Positions 28,501 through 39,010 of a stretch of 64,000 bases of DNA are shown here, piece after piece (within the stretch, counting starts at the first letter, position 1; every line of letters starts with the position of its first letter). A program made the position numbers and the translations under genes. The stretch lies in NCBI GenBank assembly GCA_030765045.1, contig CM060961.1, positions 94,713,135 through 94,777,134 on the forward strand, in the 5' to 3' direction. The notes beneath the pieces were generated by a model, which saw only the letters and a list, made by a program, of their open reading frames with translations, was not told the origin of the DNA and ran no database searches. This DNA is from Tenodera sinensis (lineage: Eukaryota > Arthropoda > Insecta > Mantodea > Mantidae).

Positions 28501-29898
28501 TCAGTTGAATTTGTTGGTGCACTTCATATGCCAACATAGTGCGTCGCAGCCACGGCCGTTATGTTGTCGAAGAGGAACTGGTGTAGGTGAAGAGTCTGCA
28601 TCTGTTGTGGCTATTGATGTGGTGTGGCTATGTTGGACTTCTGTGGAGGCTGAGTGAATGCAAATTCTGTTGATGACGTCTGTAAGTGTGGAGATGGCCT
28701 CCTCCAGGGTGGCCAGGCGGGAGCTGGTGATGAGGATCTGTAAGTGGAGATTCTGTACTGCATCCAGCCAGGCACGGTCCAGGGAAGCGGCGGCTGGGGC
28801 AACTTCTTCTCTTGGTGCAGGTATTGCTGATGGTGATGTGTTCTGCGCTGGTTGTTGGTCTAATGGAGCTGGCTGTGGAGCAGTGTGCGCCACTGGTGTG
28901 GGTCTCTGCTGTGCTCGGCGGAGATGTGATGGTGATGTGCTCTGCGCTGGTTGTTGGTCTGATGGAGCTGGCTGTGGAGCAGTGTGCGCCACTGGTGTGG
29001 GTCTTTGCTGGGCTCGGCGGGGATGGAGAGGGCACTGTGCCTGACCTGTATAATGACCAAAGCCATTACAGGTGGCGCAGTACCTACGGCGGCGTCGAAG
29101 GTCGTGCCCTGTGCACTGTGCTGTAAGGGCCCGGGAGCCGCAGTAGTGGCACCTGGGGCCGGCTGTGCAAGTGTCGGCCGTATGGCCGTACTGGCAACAG
29201 CAGCGACAGGGGACCAGACGACCGGTTCGGCTGGGCTCAACACGCAGGCGCTGGCCAAATAAGGACAGTCCCACGGCTAGGGCCGCTTCTCGGTCGCCCA
29301 GGTCCCGAAATTCCAGCCGAACCATCGATGTTGGGCCACGGTCAGTGATGATCCGTGAGGCCCTGCTGACTGAGTTCCAGTGTTGCCTGGCGGCGGTCAG
29401 TAGGTAGCGGCACGGGAAGTCCCGAGGCACCCCGCATACCACTGGACTGTGTCGCCAGGCCTGCGCTGTGGGTGGTGGCGGTGTCTGCGTCGGCTGGTGG
29501 TGCTGGGTTTGGCTCGGCGGTGGTGTAGGGTGGAGCAGCTGAAGGAATGGTGGTGGCGACGTTGTTTGTTGCTGAAAGAGTGTCTGCGGTGGCGTTAATT
29601 CGTCGTTCTGGAGGTCGATCAGCTGCCCTAAGGAAATGGGCGATGGCGCTGGTTGCCTGTGCTGTGGCGACGGCGGCGTCCGCGATGAATGAGGTGTTGG
29701 CGGCGCGGGTATAAGCACCTCAGCGACTGCTCGGGTCGAGCAGCGAGCCGCGATTGGCGACTGGTGTGGAGCTGCTGATATTTGCTCCTGCTGAAGAGTG
29801 GCACTTCTAAGCTCTAATGGTGAAACAGCCTGGGCCACGGCAAGAGGCTTCGGTGGGGCTTTGCTGGACTTCCGAATCGTGCGTTTCTTACATCCCAT
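28501..29898 (-). CDS. LINE ORF1 (Gag-like zinc-knuckle protein), intact
   Basis: This is a 465-codon open frame encoding a nucleic-acid-binding Gag-like protein of the type that coats non-LTR retrotransposon RNA. I start at 29898 because the ATG sits in a perfect ACCACCATGG context and lies inside the insertion; the frame stays open 40 codons further upstream, but those codons run into flanking DNA. In order it has a basic N-terminus, a Pro/Gln/Ser-rich region (about 20-150), a compact domain (about 151-225) and three zinc knuckles. The knuckles are C231-C234-H239-C244, C250-C253-C262-H265 and C274-C277-H282-C289. A duplicated 33-residue segment (292-324 and 325-357) and a C-terminal amphipathic helix (about 375-412) follow. 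Function is inferred from the family. No ORF2 follows it. Confidence 0.88.
   Translation of the reverse strand: MGCKKRTIRKSSKAPPKPLAVAQAVSPLELRSATLQQEQISAAPHQSPIAARCSTRAVAEVLIPAPPTPHSSRTPPSPQHRQPAPSPISLGQLIDLQNDELTPPQTLFQQQTTSPPPFLQLLHPTPPPSQTQHHQPTQTPPPPTAQAWRHSPVVCGVPRDFPCRYLLTAARQHWNSVSRASRIITDRGPTSMVRLEFRDLGDREAALAVGLSLFGQRLRVEPSRTGRLVPCRCCCQYGHTADTCTAGPRCHYCGSRALTAQCTGHDLRRRRRYCATCNGFGHYTGQAQCPLHPRRAQQRPTPVAHTAPQPAPSDQQPAQSTSPSHLRRAQQRPTPVAHTAPQPAPLDQQPAQNTSPSAIPAPREEVAPAAASLDRAWLDAVQNLHLQILITSSRLATLEEAISTLTDVINRICIHSASTEVQHSHTTSIATTDADSSPTPVPLRQHNGRGCDALCWHMKCTNKFN
28828..29025 (-). repeat. In-frame 99-bp tandem duplication inside ORF1
   Basis: Two adjacent 99-bp units (28828-28926 and 28927-29025) encode RRAQQRPTPVAHTAPQPAP followed by S/L-DQQPAQ-S/N-TSPS. 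They differ at only a few sites. The frame is preserved. Confidence 0.93.
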
Positions 29899-29948
29899 GG
29901 TGGTCGAAGTCTGCTTAAGAAAAGTGGCGAAAGAATTCCTTAAAGGCT

Positions 29949-30095
29949 GTTCAAGCAAAGATCTAATAAGAAATATAGATATACGTACCTCAAGGTAAAA
30001 TAGATATTGGGCACCCAAGGAAGAGGTGGGAATAACCGAGTGAGGACGGAACAGGTTATCAGCCTAATCCCTGGATTGAAGAAGCAGAGGAAGAA
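29949..30095 (+). pseudogene. LINE reverse transcriptase, 3' end of the split copy
   Basis: Beyond the Gag-only insertion the older LINE resumes. KGCSSKDLIRNIDIRTSR (around 29941-29998) and GHPRKRW, then GTGYQPNPW (30009-30070) correspond to the C-terminal end seen in many insect LINE ORF2 copies (RNEDIR, GRPRKRW, GTG..PNPW). The frame differs by one base from the part before the insertion, so it was already frameshifted. Confidence 0.75.
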
Positions 30096-32185
30096 GAAGA
30101 ATTTATCTCTGGCTTTTGCCATGATCCGTTTTATAAGGGTGCTCATGGGTAAGTAATTGGAGTGCCCATAATCCTGCATCATCATCATCCCTTTGAGCAG
30201 GGACATGTAGCTGCGGAAGACGCATAAAGAAGCGCTATTTGAAATGTTCACCGTAGTTGTACTTGGTATTCGTGTTGTATGAAGACTGCCATCGCCTCTA
30301 ACAAAAAAGCGTAAAGCAATGAAAAGTTAAGTCTACATGGGAACACGTGAACAATTTAGCCAGTGGTTGTGAAAACAGTAAGCTTGCAACAGGTTTAGGT
30401 GCGTGACTACACGAACATATCGACCGTCATGACCTACATGTGTGTAGCTAGGAAAATCTCCTTCACGTTCATTTTTCACCATATACATACATACATAGCT
30501 GTCGGGAGAGCTGATCTTCTTTGTATAAATCATTCATGATTCTGGTGTTTGGTTAACTTCCTCTCTGTTTATACGGGCGTGATTCACTTGTCGATTTCTT
30601 ATGTTCTGCTCCATTGCCATTCGGCAAGCTTCCCAAAGCTTCCTCGCTATCTGTTGGAGGTATTATGAAACCATTAATACAGAAGTTTACTTTTAAGCGC
30701 TCTTGCATAATGTCTGTTTCACAAGAACTTTCTTTGTTCGTTTTCCTCGTGAGAGGAAGAGTTGAGGAAGTACCAAGAGATGAATAAATATTAAACTCGG
30801 CATGATGCCATTACTTGTTAGACTGGATTGCTAATGTTGGGGAAAGCCAGAGAAATTAAGACTTGAAAATTCCTCACCACAAATATAGAACGTGAAGACA
30901 TATTCTGTAAAATATATCTAAAGTTAGAAAACGGAAGGGCAACCGAGAAATAGCTGTGTATGTGGACCAATAAGCCCTTTGTGTGGCTACGGCCAACCCT
31001 GAGAGGGAAGGAAAGCAACTTCCCCTATGCGCAAGATTTGTTCATGTCTCGCCTCACGACCTATACTACATTTTTCCACTATCTCCTACAACATAGAACT
31101 AGTGACTCGTACGATTTTACTACTGAAATTACCAGCAAGTTAACATAGGGCGAATGACATTGCAGGTAAATTGGTAACGTAGCCAGCATAACAACGTTTG
31201 CGCAGATGTTTATAAAACTGGGGTTACACTATGTGGAATGTGTCTGTTCTCCCCTTCAATTTTCCTAATACCATAAGCTGGTGAACAGGCAGTAGCTTAG
31301 CCGCAGAAAAGTCAGTCAGTCTTGCACAGAGATATATCGAGTTCTCCTTTATGTGTGCGTACCCCTGGGGTAGATATACAAAGAAATGTGGAGTGAAGCG
31401 GGAGATGTACTTCTAAAGTTGAGCAATAAATGCGCAATAAGATGGTTGATGTCGTCTAGCTTTGCATACGCATCTAATTAAAGAACTTTATCTTCAAGTG
31501 GAAACACCGCCGAGGAGGCACTGTGGGGCATGTCAGAGAGCAGAAATAAACTACTTCAAATATTTGTCTCGTAAGTTTCTCATCACCGGAAGTATCGAAT
31601 TAAATTGCCGTCAGCACTCTCAGCTGTATCACACTTCGGATGAGAGAAGAGTTTACGGCAACAGCTGGTCCGGCTGAGAACTTCTTGGCACGTAAGCACA
31701 CCAGAACGGCTCATAAATTTCACCAAAATCAATAATTCCAGAGTTTTACGACTTTGTTTAACGAATTTAAATATCAATAGGACGCAGCTGGGTGTCAAAT
31801 TGTTTTTGTCGGCGGTTATTTTTCTTTTTAAGTGTTCAGACTTCCTTTACGAGCGACAAGTTTTCGCTGCAGGAACAGTTTATAGTTGGTATACTGTTAA
31901 CCCTCCGCTAAGTGCGCACCCTGGTACAACGCCGTTACTCGTATGGGGTCTAGTAAGCCCGCGCTATATTTTTGTGCTTGTATGCTTGTGTTTATTTTTT
32001 TAATTTTATCTTTCATTTCCAAGTTTAGCTTCATTTAGTTGAAATATATTGTATTATCTTACTAGATAGATCAAAGATAAGCAAAACATCCTATGAGAAC
32101 AATATGCATCATAATTTATATTAAACTACATGAAAAGATAGTAAATTGCGATGTTGAGGCATACAACTTGTAATTTGAAATGTAC
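30096..32185. other. Unrecognised sequence
   Basis: No supported gene or repeat. A short CATCATCATCAT run lies at about 30177. Confidence 0.4.
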
Positions 32186-32188
32186 TGT

Positions 32189-32505
<317 letters not shown>

Positions 32506-32722
32506 TCATATATTACATCTCGTATCATTATCATCATATCATAATCATCGTCATAATCATAATAACTTTCATAAGTATATGATGTTACCTATAATAACAC
32601 GCATTTTATGACAGGTTGCTTTCATACTCTTGTTTACGATCAGTTTCTGATTCTAAGATCTCGTTTTCAGTTTAGCTTCAGAATTGGAATCATCTGATTC
32701 ATACAAGTTGTCATCCACGGAT

Positions 32723-32777
<55 letters not shown>

Positions 32778-33562
32778 ATAGTAGATGAGGTAGTACTTCC
32801 AAATCTGTGGGATTTGCTAAATCATACATTTTACTCCTGTGTGTGAGAAGTAGTAACATACTACTTACAATGGCAAAACAATATCGCAGAACTAACGAGG
32901 AAAAATATACGTCAATAATATGTAACGACAGCAACCGCGCGAGGTCTGGTTGATTTCTGCAATACGTAACTCCAAATAGCTGAAAAAATAAACAGATAAG
33001 CTTGTGGCTATAACAAACAGTGGAGTAAAGTGAACATATTAGATATCCTTGTCAGGCGATTCCATTCCTTTCAAAACTAGAACGTTTAAATAAACGTATG
33101 GCCCTTAGCAACCAACGGAGGGTAAAATGGATGGAGTAACAATCGTGCATCTCTCTCTCTGAAAAAGCACTATCTGCAATATTAGGGAAAATTGCGAATA
33201 GAAAAATCTGCATTTTGCGCATTGGTTTGTGGTTAACTAATTTTCTATGAATTTGCAAAGCAACGTTTCAAAATCCGACACATATACAACTTAAAGACCC
33301 TGACTCTCTCTGCTACGTACGAGATTTACATCAAGTAGAAGAGGTGTTGTCTTCTACACAAAAACCGGAAATGTGTTGAGGCGCCTTGTATAAAGAAAAA
33401 GAAAACACTCTAAGTTCGATAAATATCAAACTTCCAAACTCGCAACAAAAATGTTGAAGTCTACCCATTCTAAATTACCCTTTACTACCATTTGATATTC
33501 TTTTACTCTCTAAAAATGTTTCGGGCATCATTGAAATGTTTCTAATGCTATTCAGGCATGGT
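32506..33562. other. Unrecognised sequence with an (ATC)n microsatellite
   Basis: ATC repeats (about 16 units) lie at 32727-32776; the Asp run in a minus-strand frame across it is an artefact. Nothing else was recognised. Confidence 0.5.
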
Positions 33563-33730
33563 CATCAGGAACTGAAAAGAAATAAACGACCACCTCAAAA
33601 TAATGATCTTCAGGCAACATAGATTGTTTCTATATACCTATATCAATATAAACATAATCAATGTTCAATGTTTCCTGAAGAGGACCTTGATTTTGAGATG
33701 ACCATGTATTTCTCATTCAGTTCCTGATGA
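33563..33730. mobile_element. Foldback (MITE-like) element
   Basis: Imperfect inverted arms of about 64 bp lie at 33563-33626 and 33666-33730. The left reads CATCAGGAACTGAAAAGAAA and so on to ACATAGATTG; the reverse complement of the right reads CATCAGGAACTGAATGAGAA and so on to GAAACATTG. A ~39-bp centre separates them. No coding potential. Confidence 0.75.
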
Positions 33731-33887
33731 AGGCAATGAGTCAGAAATGGGCTAATCATCAGAATGTCATAAGCCGATCCTCTTTTGTTTATGTAAATAA
33801 CCATGGTGTTTCATATGGCCGAAAGCTCGGCATTTTTAAATTTAACATGACGGATTTTCCGAGAACCCATAGTCAGCTGTTAACTTT

Positions 33888-33929
33888 AAGCGCGCGCGCG
33901 TTTGTGCGTGTGCGCGTGCGTGTGTGTTT
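33888..33929. repeat. CG/GT alternating microsatellite
   Basis: CG repeats grade into GTGCGTGT-type repeats, as at 1671-1702. From here to about 34790 no other feature was recognised, except a short run of AGAAT units near 34125-34143. Confidence 0.7.
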
Positions 33930-34789
33930 GCAGTCAGTGTTCAGAAAGAAGTATCGTCAGGGATAGTCGTAGATATTTAATCGTCGCGTCGGAGTTATTG
34001 GTCGTGTGAAGCAGTTTATAGTTAAGATTGCTTGCGTGGCCGTATCTTTGCAAGCAGTTTGTAAGACAGAAAGGGTAGAACTGAAAGACACTGAAGTACG
34101 TGTCAAGGTTACAAATAGAACAGAGTAGAATAGAATAGAATAGCTCTGAGTTCCAAGATCACGATGAATTGCAGATTGTGTTAACAATAATAGTTTTAGT
34201 GATTCGTATTAGAATAAATCAAATGTTAGAAAAAAGTACCTGGACTTATCATTTGTCACAGTATCAACGTTTTTCCTTTTTCCCTTGATCTGCCAATATC
34301 AGTAATCAAGGGAATTTAAATTAATGGCAGAAAGTGCTTATGGCGCTTTGTTGAACAGATCGCAATACTTGCTCAATACCAAGTTTAAACACTAACTGTA
34401 GAAGCTACTTTGGCTCTCTCTCCCCGAATAGTGCCTAGTTATGGAGGGTAAAGAGCCATATCGGTTGCTCAACCCCATCTCTTCTTCGCCACACGCTCGC
34501 CAACTAACTATAATATCGTGTTATTCAGAAGTTCGGAGAGAAAGTTTGGAAATGAACAAACATCCAAAATAGGGGATCTCATTCAATATTCTTCGCAATA
34601 TTTTAGGAATTTGATTATTTACAAAGACAAATCCAATTTGTATAAATAGTTATGATGGGATGATTATACTGGAAATAAGTTCTCTAGACTGCTGGAGAAA
34701 CCTTAAGGCAACACAACTTAAGACATTCATCTTTTAAGTTTTCACATAAACTGAGGTAAAAAATTGCAGCTCCACCACATTTAGGAGTG

Positions 34790-35740
34790 GGTTGTTCCTG
34801 TTGACGTAACCCTCAAACATACCATGTGCTAGCCAAAATAGCATATTTGGAAAACACTGGCATATTGACCGCCACCTCATGACAGCCTCTTGCCACAGTC
34901 AAATCTTCCTACATAGAAGCAATCTAATTTGTGATGAAAGACGTTGATCCACAACGAATCTTCTGATCAATAACTTTTACTGCACTCCAGGGGGTGTACA
35001 GCGACGTTGCTTAAACTGTCTTTCTGGTCAACAGTTCGCCCGGAATCACGTTTAAAGTATTACTCAGGCAACTGTGCGCAGGAAAGTTCATATTATCATA
35101 AGAAATTGAATTTAGGTTTCTAATCCATTGCCTTTGTAGAGCTCCGCCACACTCGTCCTATACTCCTACCTGTCCATGCATGAGGGTTGAGGACACAGTG
35201 TCCGGCCATATCCTTCGAATCCATTCAGAAATACAAACGTGAGGTTTAACAAAGCTTCCAAATCAGGTTGGGGTAATTCTAAAAGCCCTTGTGATTTCGA
35301 TGCAAGCCATTCTCTGCAAAGCAGAGGGTTGAATCCTGCAAACCGCAAGCCTCTTCCTGAGCCACTAGAGGAAGGTAGAATCAGATAAAATTGATCTATC
35401 ATACTATTGCAGACCATAACCCTTAAAGAACTTCCCCATGTGCTGGTTGAGAAATAGTGGTATATTGACCGTGGCGTCATGATAGTCTCTTGCCACAGCC
35501 AAAGCTTCCTACATCTATGTCATGACTAGTCTTCAATCGTGAACCACATAGGTCCACGACAAATCTTCTAATCAATCCAGAAGTACAGACGTGGGAGGTT
35601 TAACAAAACTTCCAAAGCAGTGTTGGAGTTGTTCTAAAGACCCTTGAGATTTCGATGCAAGCTATTCTCTGCAAACCGCAAGCCTCACTCTGGGCCACTA
35701 GACGAAGGATTAATAAGATAAAACTCTTGTGATAATACTG
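34790..35740. repeat. Degenerate tandem dimer (X-Y-X'-Y')
   Basis: Block X (about 34795-34980) and X' (about 35420-35575) share ATATTGACCG, CTCTTGCCACAG and CTTCCTACAT. Block Y (about 35215-35385) and Y' (about 35577-35735) share GAGGTTTAACAAA, TTTCGATGCAAGC and GCAAACCGCAAGCCTC. The minus-strand frame at 35166-35480 crosses a unit boundary and is not credited as a gene. Confidence 0.65.
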
Positions 35741-36420
35741 TTGAAAATTAGTACATGACTTTAGATTTATGCCCCAAACTTTACCAAATATTCAGCTGCA
35801 CATTTAAAGCCTCTGTATGCGCTATCTGCACTGCTACCACAGTCTCACATATGGTGACTATTTCGGGAGACTTTAAGGAGACGTTACCAAAACTTTCTAC
35901 TCGTGAGTTGATAAGATAATTATTTTCGGCTTCTAAAAAAATAGCAGCCATGTTGTTGAAGAGAACACCAAGTGAACAGCTGTTATATTTGCAGGCACCA
36001 TACGCATTCAAAATTTTGTAAATGAAGTACTGTTAATGAAATTTCCTTTTGAGCGTGTGCTAGAGTATGCTAGAAATTGTTTTTGCTTTCGCCATCATAT
36101 AGCTATTGTAAGTTGAGGTAGCTTTTTTCCTAAGCCCTTATAATCAAATGTAAAATTCAGAGGCTTTGGAAGCCGATCCTCTTCTGTTTATGTAAATGGC
36201 AACGGTTCGTAAAATTAAGGAAGATAATTTTTTCTACAATAATGCAAATAATTGTTTAATTGGTCACCTAATTGTTAACACTGCTGAAAAAAAACTTTAT
36301 AAATATATATGTAAATATAATATGTTTCGAATCGGATATCGTCACATTCATCCATCCGATATCACGACCATAGGGAAGGAACGAATCTCCACTGCCTCAT
36401 ATACAGAATGTCTCCGGTAA
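35741..36420. other. Unrecognised sequence
   Basis: No gene seen. The phrase AAGCCGATCCTCTTCTGTTT at 36170 recurs at about 33773 (AAGCCGATCCTCTTTTGTTT), so both may be ends of one small repeat. Confidence 0.4.
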
Positions 36421-36549
36421 AAAAAGCAAAAAAGAAAGAGAAAAAAAACATACAGACACCGACAACGCTTAGTATGTTGTGCGGGACGGCAAACTGATTA
36501 GTATTCAAGCAGGAACCTTTGTCCGGAAATGCACGGTAGAGGTCTGCAC

Positions 36550-36660
36550 GGGCCGACTTTCTTAGGCCCGGCCCGGTACCAACCAAGCCCGGGCCCGGCC
36601 CGAGCCCGAGAATAGTGTATAGGCCATGGCCCGGGCCCGACCCGAGCCCGATTGTGCAAT
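36550..36660. repeat. GC-rich subterminal repeats of hAT A, left
   Basis: Iterated GCCCGGCCCGAGCCCG-type motifs, including palindromic CCCGGGCCCG. A matching block lies at 40300-40390 next to the right end. In hAT elements, subterminal repeats are where transposase binds. Confidence 0.85.
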
Positions 36661-36694
36661 TTTCTTTTAAACAAAATTATCCTGCAGTTATTGA

Positions 36695-36940
<246 letters not shown>

Positions 36941-37023
36941 TTAACTTATTTATTTCCTAAAATCCAATTTTGGTCCAAATACTTACGCTAGCGAATGTTG
37001 GGTACCTGCATAAATAACGTTAG

Positions 37024-37166
37024 TACATTAATATTGTTTTGAGATCATGATATTGTCTCGTTAAAGTCTTAGAAATAACCTTTGTTTCCAAGTTTGAAGG
37101 AAAGGTTATTGGTGTGTTTCTAAGGGTTTATCGGGACAATATACGATTATAAACAATATTAATGTA
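37024..37166. mobile_element. Foldback (MITE-like) element inside hAT A
   Basis: 143 bp form an almost complete palindrome. It starts TACATTAATATTGTTT and ends AAACAATATTAATGTA, with further pairing through TTGTCYCGWTAAA and CTTAGAAA to a few-base centre near 37098. No target duplication can be assigned with confidence because the ends are AT-rich. Confidence 0.75.
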
Positions 37167-37198
37167 GGTAATGTAATGTAATAATTAATGTAATGTAG

Positions 37199-38784
37199 GT
37201 TATAATCAGAGGCCGGAAGTTTAGGCATTATAAATCATTTAAATAGGCAGGCAAAAAGACATTATAAATACTAAAACAGGCAATAAGAGAAACCCAATAA
37301 TACATTACACTATTCAATAACTGATCGTCATATTTTAAAGAACTTCAAAGTTTTAAACAAAGTACTGCCGCGATACATGTCCCCCATCTCGTTATGATAG
37401 GTTGAGGGAGGCAGAGTTACATCTGTGCAATGTACTTAAATCTCAGGATTCTTGATGAGGCTTACACAAAGATCTTCTTAATACTGGAAATCCATTTGCC
37501 AACATCCAGAAACAAGCATCATATCTCTTGTGACACCCTGTGAAAGCCATGTGCTACGCAGGTCATGTGAAGCATGTTTGAAAATAACACTTGCAACGCT
37601 ATTCCAGCCTTTTTCATATATGATGCAGCGTCACTGATGAAAAGTAAGGCGTCTTCAGGCCGCAGCAAATTTAATGAACTGGTGAATACTGCGCAATAGT
37701 TCGATTGTTAACTTTCTCAAGACACTGTAGTAAGCAGGAATGGTTTCATTGATTCATCTTCTGTAGGATCTAATCGTCCATTAACAAACTGGCAATGAAA
37801 CGACCTATGGTATCAGTTGACTCGTCGATATTCGTCGATATCCCAGATCATCTTATTTTTCATTTTATCTTCAGTTATTTTCATTGTGTCATCGTAACAT
37901 TCGGTTAAGTAACATTTTCGCAAACTTGACTCGCTAGGTACAGATTGGTTAGTATACTTCTCCAAAAACTGTGATAATGTAGGATTCTGTAATTTCCAGA
38001 AAGGGATTCTGGCGCTGAAGAAAGCTACATAAGTCGAATGCAAACTGGGATTTTTGACTCGATGCTGCAATTACTGTTGGAAGCAAAGGAATCTTCTGCC
38101 TGTAGCCCTGTTTGATTGTGCCGATATGTTGTGATATACAAAATACTTCTTTTCGTAGTTCACTGACTGCTCGGTTATTTTGCATGTGAGTACTTTACCG
38201 TCGGTACAAAATATACCGGATCCAAAAGTATTAACATAACTGTGTAATTTAGTGCATAAAGGAACATGGAATTTCGGCACCTTGCTGCTAGCTATCGTAC
38301 AACAGCGTCGCAATGAAAACTGAAAGAAAATCAAAGTTAGACCCGTACCTGCTCATTATTGCATTTTAAAATAAACACACGTGGTAATTCAAATGCTTTC
38401 TTTATACATTTATTTGCGCGGCAGCACTCATTGTTGCAAAGAAAATAATGAATTGAATGAGGGACGCCTATATCGTCTGCAACTTAAAGACAATAGTATA
38501 CATTCGGCGAAGTAACTTTCATTGTCACGGTCTAACGGTTGTTGAAATAAAATTTACCTGAAGAAAATGTTTAATAATTAATAAATAATACATAAATAAT
38601 GAAATAAAGGCAACAAAAAGCATATATTTTGTAAAATAGACATATTAAAAAGGCAGAAAAAGGCAACAAAACTGTGGCATTTCAATCACAAGGGTATAAT
38701 TCGTACAGATTCACTTTCAAATTGAAGATAAATTTGACGCATTTAAAAAGGCATTCCGCCTACGTTCCGGTCTCTGGTTATAAT
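37199..38784 (-). mobile_element. hAT element B (1,570 bp) with 8-bp target duplication
   Basis: The insert 37207-38776 begins CAGAGGCCGGAAGTTTAGGC; its other end, reverse-complemented, reads CAGAGACCGGAACGTAGGC. It is flanked by perfect GTTATAAT duplications (37199-37206 and 38777-38784). Subterminal AAAGGCA-type motifs lie near both ends (37235-37300 and 38640-38760). The minus strand carries a decayed transposase. It sits inside hAT A and so inserted later. Confidence 0.92.
37541..38300 (-). pseudogene. hAT transposase remnant, CGGBP1-like type
   Basis: Reading on the minus strand, the pieces appear in transposase order. A PKFHVPLCTKLHSYVNTFG..FCTDGKVLTC segment (about 38270-38180) resembles the zinc-finger N-terminus of CGGBP1-like hAT proteins. 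Next come ARIPFWKLQNPTLSQFLEKY, SVPSESSLRKCYL and MIWDIDEYR (38020-37815). Finally LLFISDAASYMKKAG and LHMTCVAHGFH (about 37655-37545) match a region of hAT transposases that contains a conserved Asp and Cys-x-x-His. The frames are broken between blocks and the dimerisation domain is missing, so it is inactive. Recognition is from memory of the family. Confidence 0.82.
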
Positions 38785-38877
38785 TATTTCTACGATGGAT
38801 ATGTGCATGCCTGTGCATGTTTTAAATCAAAGTAAACATTGATTATTATAAGTTATTGGACTAAGGACTCACCATGT

Positions 38878-39010
38878 TTAATGACCCAAATTGTCGTGCA
38901 GAAAGAGAGTGGAATTCACACTCTGGCTGCTCAAGTTCGTTCCATGTTCTTGAATAACTAATCCTGCTGCACTAAAATTCCTTTCAGTACTCGCACTTGA
39001 TGAATGTTAT
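38878..39010 (-). pseudogene. hAT C-terminal dimerisation domain remnant (of hAT A)
   Basis: Forty codons read SSASTERNFSAAGLVIQEHG, then TNLSSQSVNSTLFLHDNLGH and a stop. The SxxSERxFSxAG..LxxExVxxLLFL pattern is the hallmark of the hAT dimerisation region. A one-base shift separates it from upstream VITFI. It lies outside hAT B but inside hAT A, so hAT A once encoded its own transposase. The rest (about 39010-40300) is too decayed to read. Confidence 0.85.

Larger units (their letters stand above)
28111..29948 (-). mobile_element. Gag-only non-LTR retrotransposon with 9-bp target duplication
   Basis: The insert 28120-29939 (1,820 bp) lies between perfect copies of TTAAAGGCT (28111-28119 and 29940-29948). 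Read on the minus strand it has a 41-base leader, ORF1 with start context ACCACCATGG, a ~340-base 3' region and a poly(A) tail of about 41 bases (28120-28160 on the plus strand as T). No endonuclease/reverse transcriptase ORF is present. Target duplication plus poly(A) show LINE-type retrotransposition, so the enzymes must have come from another element. Confidence 0.88.

Noticed and set aside
28658..29262. Overlapping open frames on both strands opposite ORF1
   Set aside because: Shadow frames of the GC-rich LINE ORF1; none has zinc-knuckle or other motifs.
29899..30018. 40-codon N-terminal extension of ORF1
   Set aside because: It starts in flanking DNA beyond the right target duplication; the ATG at 29898 is inside the element and has an optimal context.
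32653..32934. 93-codon minus-strand frame with an Asp run
   Set aside because: The Asp run is an ATC microsatellite; the flanks have no recognisable domain.
35166..35480. 104-codon minus-strand frame as a gene
   Set aside because: It overlaps a degenerate tandem repeat, whose other units are not open.
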